Shown here piece by piece: positions 1 through 6,741 of a DNA stretch of 7,369 nt. Source of the DNA: Bacillota bacterium (GTDB lineage Bacteria > Bacillota > Clostridia > Lachnospirales > Lachnospiraceae); contig JAEWHU010000050.1 in assembly GCA_023387635.1 (NCBI GenBank), positions 1 through 7,369 of the forward strand, in the 5' to 3' direction. Every line of letters begins with the position of its first letter. Within the stretch, counting starts at the first letter, position 1. Made by a program: the position numbers and the translations under genes. The notes under the pieces are model-generated. The model was not told where the DNA came from. It made no database searches and worked only from the letters and a program-made list of their open reading frames with translations.

Positions 1-1
1 T

Positions 2-736
2 ATATCAATGGGTGAATATATCACAAAAGATAATATTGAATATAAAAAAGTTTTTTCAACTCAACCAGAAGTTACTTATTTTACAAAAGAAGATATTGGG
101 AAAATGGTAATTGTGGAAATAAAAGAAGGTACTCACATTTTATCAACCATGGTTACAGAGAATATTCTAGATACGGATTTAAGAGAGACTAGTTATAATG
201 TTATAACAGTAAATACAAATATTACTCATAATGATATGGTAGACATTAGAATTCTCTATCCCAATGGTGAAAATTATATCATACTATCAAAAAAACAGAT
301 TAAATTCTTTGATGAAAGTAAAGAAATATTTTACTTTTGGCTTTTAGAAGAAGAGATTTTACGAATGTCTAGTGCTATTATAGATGCTTTTCTTTATAAA
401 GGGGCCGTACTTTATACTACAAAATATATAGAACCTAATGTTCAGAGTGAATCTATTATTACATATACCCCTTCATTAGTTTCCATAGAATTAATTAGAG
501 ATAGTCCCAATATAGTAACGATTGCATCCAATTATCTAAGCCAAGAGGTACGAAAAAATCTAGAGAATCGACTTGCAAAGAGTAGTAATGTAGATGTATC
601 TAATATTAACTGGGATGTCAAAAATAATAGCTATATAGAACAAAAGGAAAGTAAACAGATAGTAGATGAGAATGGTTTTATATATTATACCTCTGATTTT
701 AATAGTGAGGAGAAAGAGGTAGAATTTGGTGAATAA
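2..736 (+). CDS. SAF-domain, CpaB/RcpC-like pilus assembly protein (5' partial)
   Basis: The reading frame is open through the left edge of the window, so the first visible ATG (position 8) is probably internal; no ribosome binding site can be seen before it. Counting from that ATG, residues 24-49 (YFTKEDIGKMVIVEIKEGT...) read like the second half of a SAF domain, with the typical 'G-K-x-hhh-x-I-x-x-G-T' turn. Residues 76-83 (NDMVDIRI, followed by YPNGENYIIL) match the 'GDxVDVxxxxPxGxxxxVL' segment that follows the SAF domain in CpaB/RcpC proteins. The family normally starts with a membrane helix and a short linker, which are missing here, consistent with truncation by the window. The C-terminal 60 residues are charged and low in complexity. 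In Tad systems CpaB/RcpC acts outside the cytoplasmic membrane during pilus assembly; in a monoderm its exact partner is unknown. The last 8 bp overlap the next gene. The family call is from motif resemblance only. Confidence 0.72.
   Translation: MSMGEYITKDNIEYKKVFSTQPEVTYFTKEDIGKMVIVEIKEGTHILSTMVTENILDTDLRETSYNVITVNTNITHNDMVDIRILYPNGENYIILSKKQIKFFDESKEIFYFWLLEEEILRMSSAIIDAFLYKGAVLYTTKYIEPNVQSESIITYTPSLVSIELIRDSPNIVTIASNYLSQEVRKNLENRLAKSSNVDVSNINWDVKNNSYIEQKESKQIVDENGFIYYTSDFNSEEKEVEFGE
715..720 (+). promoter_or_regulatory. RBS for the P-loop-less ParA-like gene
   Basis: AGAGGT lies inside the end of the upstream SAF gene, 8 bases before GTG 729. A second purine block, AGGAG at 708-712, is too far away (16 bases from GTG) to be the main site. 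The placement favours GTG 729 over TTG 726. Confidence 0.45.
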
Positions 737-1379
737 AGCTATTGGTTTTATAGGAATTGATGCCTACGATATAATTTTATATCTTGCCAGGATCAGTTAT
801 AATAATAATGAAAAAGTACTTCTCGTGGATAATTCATTTAGTAAATCTTTAATGTCTTGTATTCCAAATCTATATGAACTTAATTCTAATAATGATTTTA
901 TTGATTATAGAGGTATTGATTTTACTACCATCCCTTTAGAAAATGTAGAAAGTGTAGAATATGACAAGGTCTTTGTTTATTATGGATTATATAATACCTG
1001 TAATAAATATAATATTTGTGATTACTATATTTTAATTACAGATATTCAATTACATCATATATTAGCAATCAAAGAATTAAAATTAGATATTAGCAAAGTA
1101 ATGCATGTAATAATGAAAGATGTCTATGAAATATTACTACCTGAGAATAAAATTTTAAAATTACTTGGCCTTCCTGGGGAGGTTAAGATATACACTCATT
1201 ATTTGCATACATGGGATATTAAATACCGTGTAGTATGCCAAGAACAAAATCTTACATCCTTTCGTAAAATTAGTAACAGTCTAAAAGAATATCTTTATGA
1301 AATATCTAAAATGTTATATCCTGAACAATCAATAAAACAATTAAATAACATAATAAAAAAAGCTTTAAAGGGTAATTAA
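729..1379 (+). CDS. ParA/MinD-fold-like protein without a P-loop, Tad-locus associated
   Basis: This 216-residue protein begins like a MinD/ParA/CpaE ATPase: a hydrophobic strand IGFIGI (residues 5-10), then a turn and a helix, then the strand KVLLVDNS (29-36), which matches the 'KVLLVDxD' strand of that fold. The Walker A loop is replaced by IDAYDIILYL, with no GK[TS], so canonical ATP binding is not expected. A second pair of strands, YDKVFVYYG (78-86) and CDYYILITD (97-105), sits where Walker B and the following strand would be. GTG at 729 is chosen as start because AGAGGT (715-720) lies 8 bases upstream; TTG at 726 is an in-frame alternative adding one residue. The gene overlaps the stop of the SAF gene by 8 bp, implying translational coupling. 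Its role is not established; a scaffold or regulator of the neighbouring TadZ-like protein is plausible. It could alternatively be a receiver-like Rossmann domain, as in the CpaE N-terminus. Confidence 0.68.
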   Translation: MNKAIGFIGIDAYDIILYLARISYNNNEKVLLVDNSFSKSLMSCIPNLYELNSNNDFIDYRGIDFTTIPLENVESVEYDKVFVYYGLYNTCNKYNICDYYILITDIQLHHILAIKELKLDISKVMHVIMKDVYEILLPENKILKLLGLPGEVKIYTHYLHTWDIKYRVVCQEQNLTSFRKISNSLKEYLYEISKMLYPEQSIKQLNNIIKKALKGN

Positions 1380-1400
1380 TTAAATTATTAATTTATGATA

Positions 1401-1412
1401 TAGGCATGCCTA
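1401..1412. promoter_or_regulatory. 12-bp perfect palindrome (possible operator)
   Basis: TAGGCATGCCTA is its own reverse complement. It sits 22 bp after the stop of the P-loop-less gene and is a G+C-rich island in very AT-rich intergenic DNA. A TATGAT hexamer at 1394-1399 directly before it resembles a -10 box, but no convincing -35 box stands at the right distance. A repressor-binding site at an internal promoter is one reading; chance is not excluded. Confidence 0.3.
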
Positions 1413-1428
1413 ATATGAAAGTGTTAAT

Positions 1429-1455
1429 AAAGTGAATTGAAAATCTATTCACTTT
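1429..1455 (+). other. Hairpin 1 in the leader of the TadZ-like gene
   Basis: AAAGTGAAT (1429-1437) and ATTCACTTT (1447-1455) are perfect reverse complements: a 9-bp stem with a 9-base loop. No T-run follows, so it is not a standard intrinsic terminator. Its right arm overlaps a competing pairing in which CTTTGCA (1452-1458) can pair with TGCAAGG (1472-1478) with one G-T pair, so two alternative folds are possible in the same leader. Confidence 0.45.
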
Positions 1456-1490
1456 GCAAATATTGTGCTGATGCAAGGATTCGCGGAGTA

Positions 1491-1513
1491 GTGTGAAAAC
1501 AGAATTTTCACAC
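1491..1513 (+). other. Hairpin 2 in the leader, just upstream of the RBS
   Basis: GTGTGAAAA (1491-1499) and TTTTCACAC (1505-1513) are perfect reverse complements with a CAGAA loop. Flanking bases ATTC (1479-1482) and GAAT (1518-1521) could close a longer helix around an internal loop (GCGGAGTA on one side, GGTA on the other). The structure ends 8 bases before the GGAGGT ribosome binding site, so it could influence translation of the TadZ-like gene. It contains GTG 1493, which would otherwise be an upstream in-frame start, and this argues against that codon being used. It matches no riboswitch consensus that I recognise. Confidence 0.5.
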
Positions 1514-1521
1514 GGTAGAAT

Positions 1522-1527
1522 GGAGGT
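1522..1527 (+). promoter_or_regulatory. RBS deciding the start of the TadZ-like gene
   Basis: GGAGGT stands 4 bases (5 counted from GGAGG) before ATG 1532. The longer in-frame start GTG 1493 has no comparable site and lies within a hairpin, and the 13 extra residues it would add precede the conserved first strand of the fold. Confidence 0.8.
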
Positions 1528-1531
1528 TAGT

Positions 1532-2353
1532 ATGAAAATAACTTTTTGGAGTCCGGTTCATGGACAAGCAAAAACAACTAGTAATATGATAGCAATTGCC
1601 ATATTTAGCACAATACTATATGAGCAAAACAACATGATTATGCAAACGAATTTTAATTTTAACAATCTAGAAGTACCATTAGTTGGAACTCATACTAAAG
1701 TTGTTGGTGAATATTTTAATGGCGATATTGGACTAGATGCTCTATCTAGGAGTATAAAGTCTGAACCATTAAATAAAGAGGTGATTCATAATTGTTCCAT
1801 ATCAATGTTAAATCAAGGTTTGAATTTATTACCTGGAACTACGAAAATAAACAGAGAACATTATGAAGATAAATTAATACCTGTCCTTCCTAGTATAATT
1901 CATTCCATTGAGCAAAATTATGACATGGTTTTTATAGATACTAATTCAGGTCTTAGCGATGAGATTACAAAAAGGGTTATTAGGCTTAGTGACATTGTAG
2001 TAGTTAATTTATGTCAAAGCAAAGCTGTATTAGATGAATATTTTAAAGAAAATCCGTTTGAGGAGTTTAGTAATAAACTTTTTTATCTTCTGGGTAATTA
2101 TGATAAGAATTCAAAGTATAGTGTCGTTAATATAAAGCGAATCTATAAAAATTTTATCAAAAATAATATTGCGGTAATACCATACAATACGAAATATATG
2201 GATTCAATGTCAAGTGGGTTGGCAATATCATATATGGAGAGTTGCCTAGAGGATGATAAAGGGGAAGAAAACATGTATTTTACCAATAGCATTAAAGAAG
2301 CATGTTCGAAAATTCTTAGGAAAGCTGGAATGAATAGGAGGATAATTACATGA
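1532..2353 (+). CDS. TadZ/CpaE-like ParA/MinD-family protein with altered P-loop
   Basis: The 273-residue protein opens with the first strand of the ParA/MinD fold (KITFWS, residues 2-7), directly followed by SPVHGQAKTTSN (7-18) where these ATPases carry the deviant Walker A 'KGGxGKTT'. G11, K14, T15 and T16 are kept, but the signature first lysine is absent and the glycine before K14 is alanine. The second strand, normally ending in an acidic 'VDxD', reads MQTNFNFNN (37-45) with asparagines. A Walker B-like strand, YDMVFIDTNSG (130-140), is well preserved, followed by the DIVVVNL strand (154-160). In Tad systems TadZ/CpaE proteins localise the machine at the pole or membrane, and some are weak ATPases or ATP sensors. 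The gene overlaps the next one by 4 bp (ATGA), so it is coupled to the secretion ATPase. The family assignment is good; ATP binding is uncertain given the altered loop. Confidence 0.78.
   Translation: MKITFWSPVHGQAKTTSNMIAIAIFSTILYEQNNMIMQTNFNFNNLEVPLVGTHTKVVGEYFNGDIGLDALSRSIKSEPLNKEVIHNCSISMLNQGLNLLPGTTKINREHYEDKLIPVLPSIIHSIEQNYDMVFIDTNSGLSDEITKRVIRLSDIVVVNLCQSKAVLDEYFKENPFEEFSNKLFYLLGNYDKNSKYSVVNIKRIYKNFIKNNIAVIPYNTKYMDSMSSGLAISYMESCLEDDKGEENMYFTNSIKEACSKILRKAGMNRRIIT
2336..2341 (+). promoter_or_regulatory. RBS of the secretion ATPase gene
   Basis: AGGAGG lies within the end of the TadZ-like coding region, 8 bases before ATG 2350. The start overlaps the previous stop as ATGA, a typical coupling arrangement. 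Confidence 0.8.
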
Positions 2354-4191
2354 CCTCCTTACTTAACCTAATACTGATAGCATTGATTCTATCAGTCGTT
2401 ATATTGATAATTTATTTCATCTTCAAAAAGGATTTATCCATAATACAGGATAAGCATAGTTATAGGTATTATAAAATTGATTATCTGACTAAGGGGATAA
2501 AGGATACCATATCTGCAATTCAGAATACGAATATATCTGAATTAAATTTAAATAAGGTGGAAGCAAAGAAAAGAGAGGATCAGAAGGCTAAGTTAGATAG
2601 AGCAGTAAGAAATTGTTGTACCGGAGATATTGGACAAAAAGAATATTTAAAAGAATATATAGCTGAATTGTTACAAAGAAAGTTTAATATTTCAGAAGAG
2701 ACAATAGATTATGTGATACCATTTTCAGATTCAACGATGCTAAAGGTTATGGATAAATTTGATATTCTTTTATATATTTATCGAAAGGAATATAAGGATA
2801 CAGGGTTTGCTAAATTATGTGAAGAGAATGAATTTGATAAAGAAAAATATAGTGAGGATGGGACTTATTATTCCATTGAAGGTGAGGATATAGAACGGGC
2901 TTATTTATATAGTATAAGAAGACTTAGCTATGTTGAAAAGCTAGATATTATTACTCAAAGGATATACCAAGATTATGCCGGTCATGGGGTGATAGATTCT
3001 CTAAGAGAGGAAAAATCTATTGATGGAGTGGCTGGAGGTGTTAGTGGAACGAGTATATTAGCTTATGAATATATGGAGGAGATATTATTAACTGGATATA
3101 AAGGGCATAACAGGTATGATTCTATATGGATATTCTACCAAGGAAAGCCAATAAGGATGGTGTTCATGTCCTTTGGTACCCAAAGGGAGTTAGAAAGGGT
3201 TGTACATAATCTTTATCGAAACAATAATCCTGGATGGTTAAGTTCGCTAAGAGGATATATAATTAATGATACAAAAGATGGTGATCGCATAACATGTACA
3301 AGGCCACCATTTTCAGAATCCTTTTCCTTTTGGATACGTAAGTTTAGTTCTGTTTCACCTATAAATATTGAATCATTAATTACCCATGAAAATGCTTATA
3401 TTCCCATTGAAATCTTAACTTATCTTGTGAAAGGTTGCATGGTACTTGTAATTACAGGAGAACAAAACAGTGGAAAAACCACCTTATTAAAAAGTCTAGT
3501 TAAATTTATTGATAATAGGTATCCAATTCGTACTTTAGAGAACTTTTATGAATTATGGTTATCAAGATTGTACCCAGAAAAAAACATTGCAGGGTTTAAA
3601 ACTACAGATATGATTTCTTCTTCTTTGGCCATAAGTACACTGAAAAAGACAGATGCTTCTGTTCTTATCGCTGGTGAATCGGCAGATTTTGCTACTGCTG
3701 CAAAAGTAGTTGAATTAAGTTTAGTAGGTACTAAAATGACTATGAGTACGAATCATGCTATGACCACAGGGGCTTTAATTGAATATCATACGAATGCAGT
3801 TATGTCAAAGGAAAATGGATTGTACTCCGATGATTTAAGAGCAGAAAGAAGTGTATGCAAGGCACTTAACTTTGATGTCCACATGGTAAAATCTAAGTAT
3901 GGAGAACGTTATATTGAGCGAATCACTGAAATTATACCAATAGAAGACAAGAATGAGGACATAGTTTGGCCAGAAGATTTGACGGAGTGTTTTAAATTAT
4001 ATTTGAAAAGAGTAACAAATACAAAAGCATATCAAACTGTGGACATCGTTGTATTTGAAAAAGGTAAATATTATTATAAAAATCCAATAAGTGAAAATAC
4101 GATAAATCGTTTGTTAATAAATTTATCTGATGAGGAAACTGTAAGCTTTCATCAAATGATAGCCAAATTGAACAAGGAGGCGAATATTTGA
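2350..4191 (+). CDS. cpaF: CpaF/TadA-family secretion ATPase with N-terminal membrane anchor
   Basis: This 613-residue protein is a GspE/CpaF-superfamily hexameric ATPase, expected to power assembly or secretion of the pilus-like structure from the cytoplasm. Visible motifs in order: a hydrophobic helix at residues 4-26; a helical region (about 70-125) with TGDIGQKEYLKEYI; 'GHGVIDSLREEKSIDGVAGG' (211-230), corresponding to the family's 'G.G.I..L..D..I..I' segment; RPP...FWIRKF (318-332), the conserved arginine-rich lead-in; Walker A GEQNSGKTT (370-378); an Asp-box-like TLENFYELWL (395-404), where the usual 'E-D' is E-N; Walker B VLIAGES (438-444) with catalytic-position E443; and the His-box TNHA (467-470). 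Typical CpaF proteins are 400-480 residues and soluble, so the N-terminal anchor and extra helical region make this a long form. The catalytic core looks intact apart from the Asp-box change. It is linked by overlaps to the genes on both sides. Confidence 0.88.
   Translation: MTSLLNLILIALILSVVILIIYFIFKKDLSIIQDKHSYRYYKIDYLTKGIKDTISAIQNTNISELNLNKVEAKKREDQKAKLDRAVRNCCTGDIGQKEYLKEYIAELLQRKFNISEETIDYVIPFSDSTMLKVMDKFDILLYIYRKEYKDTGFAKLCEENEFDKEKYSEDGTYYSIEGEDIERAYLYSIRRLSYVEKLDIITQRIYQDYAGHGVIDSLREEKSIDGVAGGVSGTSILAYEYMEEILLTGYKGHNRYDSIWIFYQGKPIRMVFMSFGTQRELERVVHNLYRNNNPGWLSSLRGYIINDTKDGDRITCTRPPFSESFSFWIRKFSSVSPINIESLITHENAYIPIEILTYLVKGCMVLVITGEQNSGKTTLLKSLVKFIDNRYPIRTLENFYELWLSRLYPEKNIAGFKTTDMISSSLAISTLKKTDASVLIAGESADFATAAKVVELSLVGTKMTMSTNHAMTTGALIEYHTNAVMSKENGLYSDDLRAERSVCKALNFDVHMVKSKYGERYIERITEIIPIEDKNEDIVWPEDLTECFKLYLKRVTNTKAYQTVDIVVFEKGKYYYKNPISENTINRLLINLSDEETVSFHQMIAKLNKEANI
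4175..4180 (+). promoter_or_regulatory. RBS of the membrane platform gene
   Basis: AGGAGG is 10 bases before ATG 4191 and 7 bases before the in-frame TTG 4188. ATG is preferred on codon grounds; spacing alone would permit either, and the products differ by one residue. Confidence 0.7.
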
Positions 4192-6185
4192 TGAATTATA
4201 TAGGGATAATGTTATTTCTTGCTGCCTTATATATTGGATGTGTAATACTGATAGCATACAGGATAAGTGCTAATGCGAAAAGGAAAGATGGGCTTTTTTA
4301 TGGAACGTTAAATATAAAAAGAAGTAAACTATTAGTATTATATGATCTTTTAGACAAGATACCTTTCATAACTCTTTATCTAAATCACATAAGGAGATGC
4401 TTTGAAGTATATTGTCCAGGGGACAAGAAAATAAATGCAAAGAAAACTATGATAATTACTATAATTATATCTAGTATTTGTGGAATAGAAATAGCCTTCG
4501 TATTCTTACTTCATCCTACTTTTTTCAATGGTATTATCGCTATAATTCTGACAATCATAATTAATAATGAATTGCTCTATATAGTAATGAGAAATGCAGA
4601 AGTGAAGCTTTTAAGGCAAATGATCGTATTTTTTACTGATGTAAGACATTATTATTATGAAAGTCGCATGGTTGATATTGCTATTCTAGATGCAATGAAA
4701 AATGTAGGAAAAGAAATGAAAGCCCATAGTAATAAAATATATGAAGTCTTAACTTCAGAATATATGGATAAGGATATTAGATTATATAATGAGGTTATAG
4801 GGATCAACTATTTGAAATTGTTTCTATCCTTATGTGTTCAAGTAATTCAATATGGAGATAAAGAAATAGAGGAACAATCCGTCTTTCAAATGAACTTGCA
4901 TCATCTAAAAAATGAAGTGCAAATGGAGGAATTAAAGCAAAGTAAATTAATCTTTATTTTTTCTGGCTTAGTTTTTATGACAGTAGCTCCAATACTTTCT
5001 CTTGATTTTTGTAAATCCTTTGGTATCTCTAACCTGCCTGAATTAACTAGTTTCTACGAGGGAACTATTGGAATAGGCATTTATATTACCTCAATTCTTG
5101 TTATCGTCTTATGTTATCTATTTCAAAATTTTGAAAGAGATATCATGTCTATCACACCCAAAAACAATATCTTTCTGTTTAAACTTTCAGAAATAACTAT
5201 CCTAAAAAACATAATAGATAATTATACAGAACGCTTTTATACAAAAGTTTTAAGACTGAAAATACTCTTAAAGCAAACGAGAGAAAGCATTTCTTATAGA
5301 CAATTTCTAGTGAAACAATTTTTATATGCGTTTGTTGCATTTTGTTTTATTACAGGATTGATTTTTCATATTCATCATACGAAAAGAACAAATATTAGAT
5401 ATAACTTTTATGATGCCCATAATAAATCTATGGCGAATTCAATCCAAATTGATAAGTCCAAAGAATATATATCCATGTATATAGAAAAATATAAGGATGA
5501 AAAAGTACCTTATGTTGTAATAAAGGAGAAAATGGAAAAGGAGATTCAAGTTAACAATTCAGTAATGAAAGAAAATATTATGAATACGGTATTAGCTAGA
5601 CTTAAGTCTTATAAAAACGAATATTATCGTTGGTATGAGCTGTTAATAAGCATAATTATAACATTGATTGCTTATTACCTCCCATATTGGATGCTATTGT
5701 ATAGGAGAAGAGTTATAAGGCTTGGGATGAATGGAGAAGTAGTCCAATTCCATTCCATCATCTTAATGCTGATGTACCTTGATAATATATCTATTTTAAC
5801 GATTCTTGAAACTATGGAAATCTTTGCAGGTATATTTAAAACTTCCATTCAAGAATGCATCAACGACTTTAATTCTGGTAGTGAAGAGGCATTGATACGT
5901 TTAAAAGAAAAAGAAACATGTGAAGTATTTCGTCGTCTAGTGGATAATCTATTAGTTAGTGACAAAATAGGTATTATTAAAGCTTTTGACGAAATTGCAG
6001 CAGATCGTTTGTACTTTAGCGAAAGGAGAAAACAAGAAAATGAAATAGTATTAAAAAAGAAAGCGGATAACGCAACTTTAATCGCTTATATCCCTCTTAT
6101 GTTAATAATGATAGCCTATCTAATTGCTCCTTTTATAATTCAGTGTATAAAAGATTACCAGCTAATATCTAGTGAATTATTTTAG
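4191..6185 (+). CDS. Fused TadB/TadC-like inner-membrane platform protein (two T2SSF/GspF-like halves)
   Basis: The 664-residue protein has about eight hydrophobic segments, near residues 3-24, 87-106, 111-133, 252-271, 292-312, 375-394, 484-504 and 629-651. The stretch from about 139 to 271 (helical cytoplasmic part, then a membrane pair) resembles one GspF/TadB-type domain. The stretch from about 514 to 651 (including FRRLVDNLLVSDKIGIIKAF, then RKQENEIVLKKKA just before the last hydrophobic helix) resembles a second, TadC-type domain. In standard Tad loci TadB and TadC are separate proteins of about 300 residues, so this length and two-domain layout suggest a fusion. Between the hydrophobic segments at 375-394 and 484-504 lies a polar insert of about 90 residues, probably extracytoplasmic. 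The platform would dock the CpaF-type ATPase encoded just upstream, whose stop codon shares one base with this ATG (TGATG). The domain call is by pattern; the topology is inferred. Confidence 0.75.
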   Translation: MNYIGIMLFLAALYIGCVILIAYRISANAKRKDGLFYGTLNIKRSKLLVLYDLLDKIPFITLYLNHIRRCFEVYCPGDKKINAKKTMIITIIISSICGIEIAFVFLLHPTFFNGIIAIILTIIINNELLYIVMRNAEVKLLRQMIVFFTDVRHYYYESRMVDIAILDAMKNVGKEMKAHSNKIYEVLTSEYMDKDIRLYNEVIGINYLKLFLSLCVQVIQYGDKEIEEQSVFQMNLHHLKNEVQMEELKQSKLIFIFSGLVFMTVAPILSLDFCKSFGISNLPELTSFYEGTIGIGIYITSILVIVLCYLFQNFERDIMSITPKNNIFLFKLSEITILKNIIDNYTERFYTKVLRLKILLKQTRESISYRQFLVKQFLYAFVAFCFITGLIFHIHHTKRTNIRYNFYDAHNKSMANSIQIDKSKEYISMYIEKYKDEKVPYVVIKEKMEKEIQVNNSVMKENIMNTVLARLKSYKNEYYRWYELLISIIITLIAYYLPYWMLLYRRRVIRLGMNGEVVQFHSIILMLMYLDNISILTILETMEIFAGIFKTSIQECINDFNSGSEEALIRLKEKETCEVFRRLVDNLLVSDKIGIIKAFDEIAADRLYFSERRKQENEIVLKKKADNATLIAYIPLMLIMIAYLIAPFIIQCIKDYQLISSELF

Positions 6186-6205
6186 TTTCACAGTTTATTT
6201 AAATG

Positions 6206-6213
6206 AAAGGAGA
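6206..6213 (+). promoter_or_regulatory. RBS deciding the start of pilin-like gene 1
   Basis: AAAGGAGA ends 6 bases before ATG 6220. The longer in-frame alternative, GTG 6172, lies inside the platform gene, lacks a purine-rich site, and would put 16 polar residues before the conserved N-terminus shared with the next gene. Confidence 0.8.
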
Positions 6214-6219
6214 TTCGAA

Positions 6220-6666
6220 ATGAAAATAAACAATGTTTCAGAGGCAGTAAAGTTTTTACTTATGGCCGCAACTTTATTTATCACTTGCTCATTGATTGCA
6301 CTTGGGTTCTATGTACATGATAATTCACAAAGATTAGGAAGTACAGTAACCAGACAAATTATTGATTTAAATAATGAGCTTACTCAGTCTGATATAAGTA
6401 AATATGATGGATTAGAGGTAACCGGTAGTGATGTTATAAATTTTATAAAAAAATATTTGGGAGATTATACGATAGAAGAAAGTGGACCATTTAGTGTTGT
6501 AGTCGATGTAGGTTCACAAACAAAGGTACATAGCAATAAAGAATATATTCATATGATTACTAATTTTTCAAGTGAATATTATATAAAGCCAACGAGTAAA
6601 TATATGGGAAGTGTAAAAAAGAATGAGAATCTTGTCATAGTGTCCGTGCAATTTGCTAAGAAATAG
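6220..6666 (+). CDS. Pilin-like single-helix membrane protein 1 (paralog of the next gene)
   Basis: The 148-residue protein has a short charged N-terminus, MKINNVSEAVK, a hydrophobic helix at about residues 9-31, and a soluble C-terminal domain. The glutamate at residue 8 directly precedes the hydrophobic run, recalling E5 of mature type IV pilins, but there is no glycine at the matching cleavage position (residue 3 is isoleucine). The C-terminal part carries KYDGLEVTGSDVINFI (residues 61-76) and, near its end, YIKPTSKYMG, then KKNEN; both blocks are shared with the next protein. Its place after the platform gene, 34 bp downstream with its own strong RBS, suggests a pseudopilin, minor pilin or membrane-tethered assembly component. 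I recognise no characterised homologue. It could also be an accessory factor that is not processed. Function is inferred from context and architecture only. Confidence 0.7.
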   Translation: MKINNVSEAVKFLLMAATLFITCSLIALGFYVHDNSQRLGSTVTRQIIDLNNELTQSDISKYDGLEVTGSDVINFIKKYLGDYTIEESGPFSVVVDVGSQTKVHSNKEYIHMITNFSSEYYIKPTSKYMGSVKKNENLVIVSVQFAKK

Positions 6667-6728
6667 ATCTATGAAAGTCTATGGGGTGGCTTAGAATAAT
6701 TAATGTAGAGTTTATAAAATAATAAAAA

Positions 6729-6735
6729 AAGGGGA
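6729..6735 (+). promoter_or_regulatory. RBS of pilin-like gene 2, with an overlapping out-of-frame ATG
   Basis: AAGGGGA is 6 bases before GTG 6742. ATG at 6740-6742 overlaps the GTG but is in another frame and followed at once by TGA (ATGTGA), so it could only encode a single residue. GTG is therefore the start of the long frame, consistent with its alignment to the paralog's MK start. Confidence 0.65.
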
Positions 6736-6741
6736 TTTTAT

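Noticed and set aside
1381..1395. TAAATTA/TAATTTA symmetric sequence as a terminator
   Set aside because: It contains only A-T pairs with a one-base centre in a long AT-rich tract; such symmetry is expected by chance.
1437..1466. TTGAAA ... TATTGT as a sigma-70 promoter before the TadZ-like gene
   Set aside because: Each hexamer is a weak match, and they fall within hairpin 1 and its competing stem; not strong enough to annotate.
1454..1523. c-di-GMP (GEMM) or T-box riboswitch in the 1380-1531 gap
   Set aside because: GCAAA and GGTAG fragments are present, but the order, spacing and core of the GEMM consensus are not; the T-box GGGTGGNACCGCG-type sequence is also absent.
1493..1531. GTG 1493 as an upstream in-frame start of the TadZ-like gene
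   Set aside because: It lies inside a perfect hairpin, has no good ribosome binding site, and adds 13 residues before the conserved first strand; ATG 1532 has GGAGGT at proper spacing.
6172..6219. GTG 6172 as the start of pilin-like gene 1, overlapping the platform gene
   Set aside because: ATG 6220 has a strong RBS and gives an N-terminus that aligns with the paralog; the 16 additional residues have no counterpart there.
6663..6682. ATAGATCTAT palindrome and short ATAGA/TCTAT pairing at the end of pilin-like gene 1
   Set aside because: The stem is only 5 bp and A-T rich, with no T-run; it overlaps the stop codon and looks incidental.
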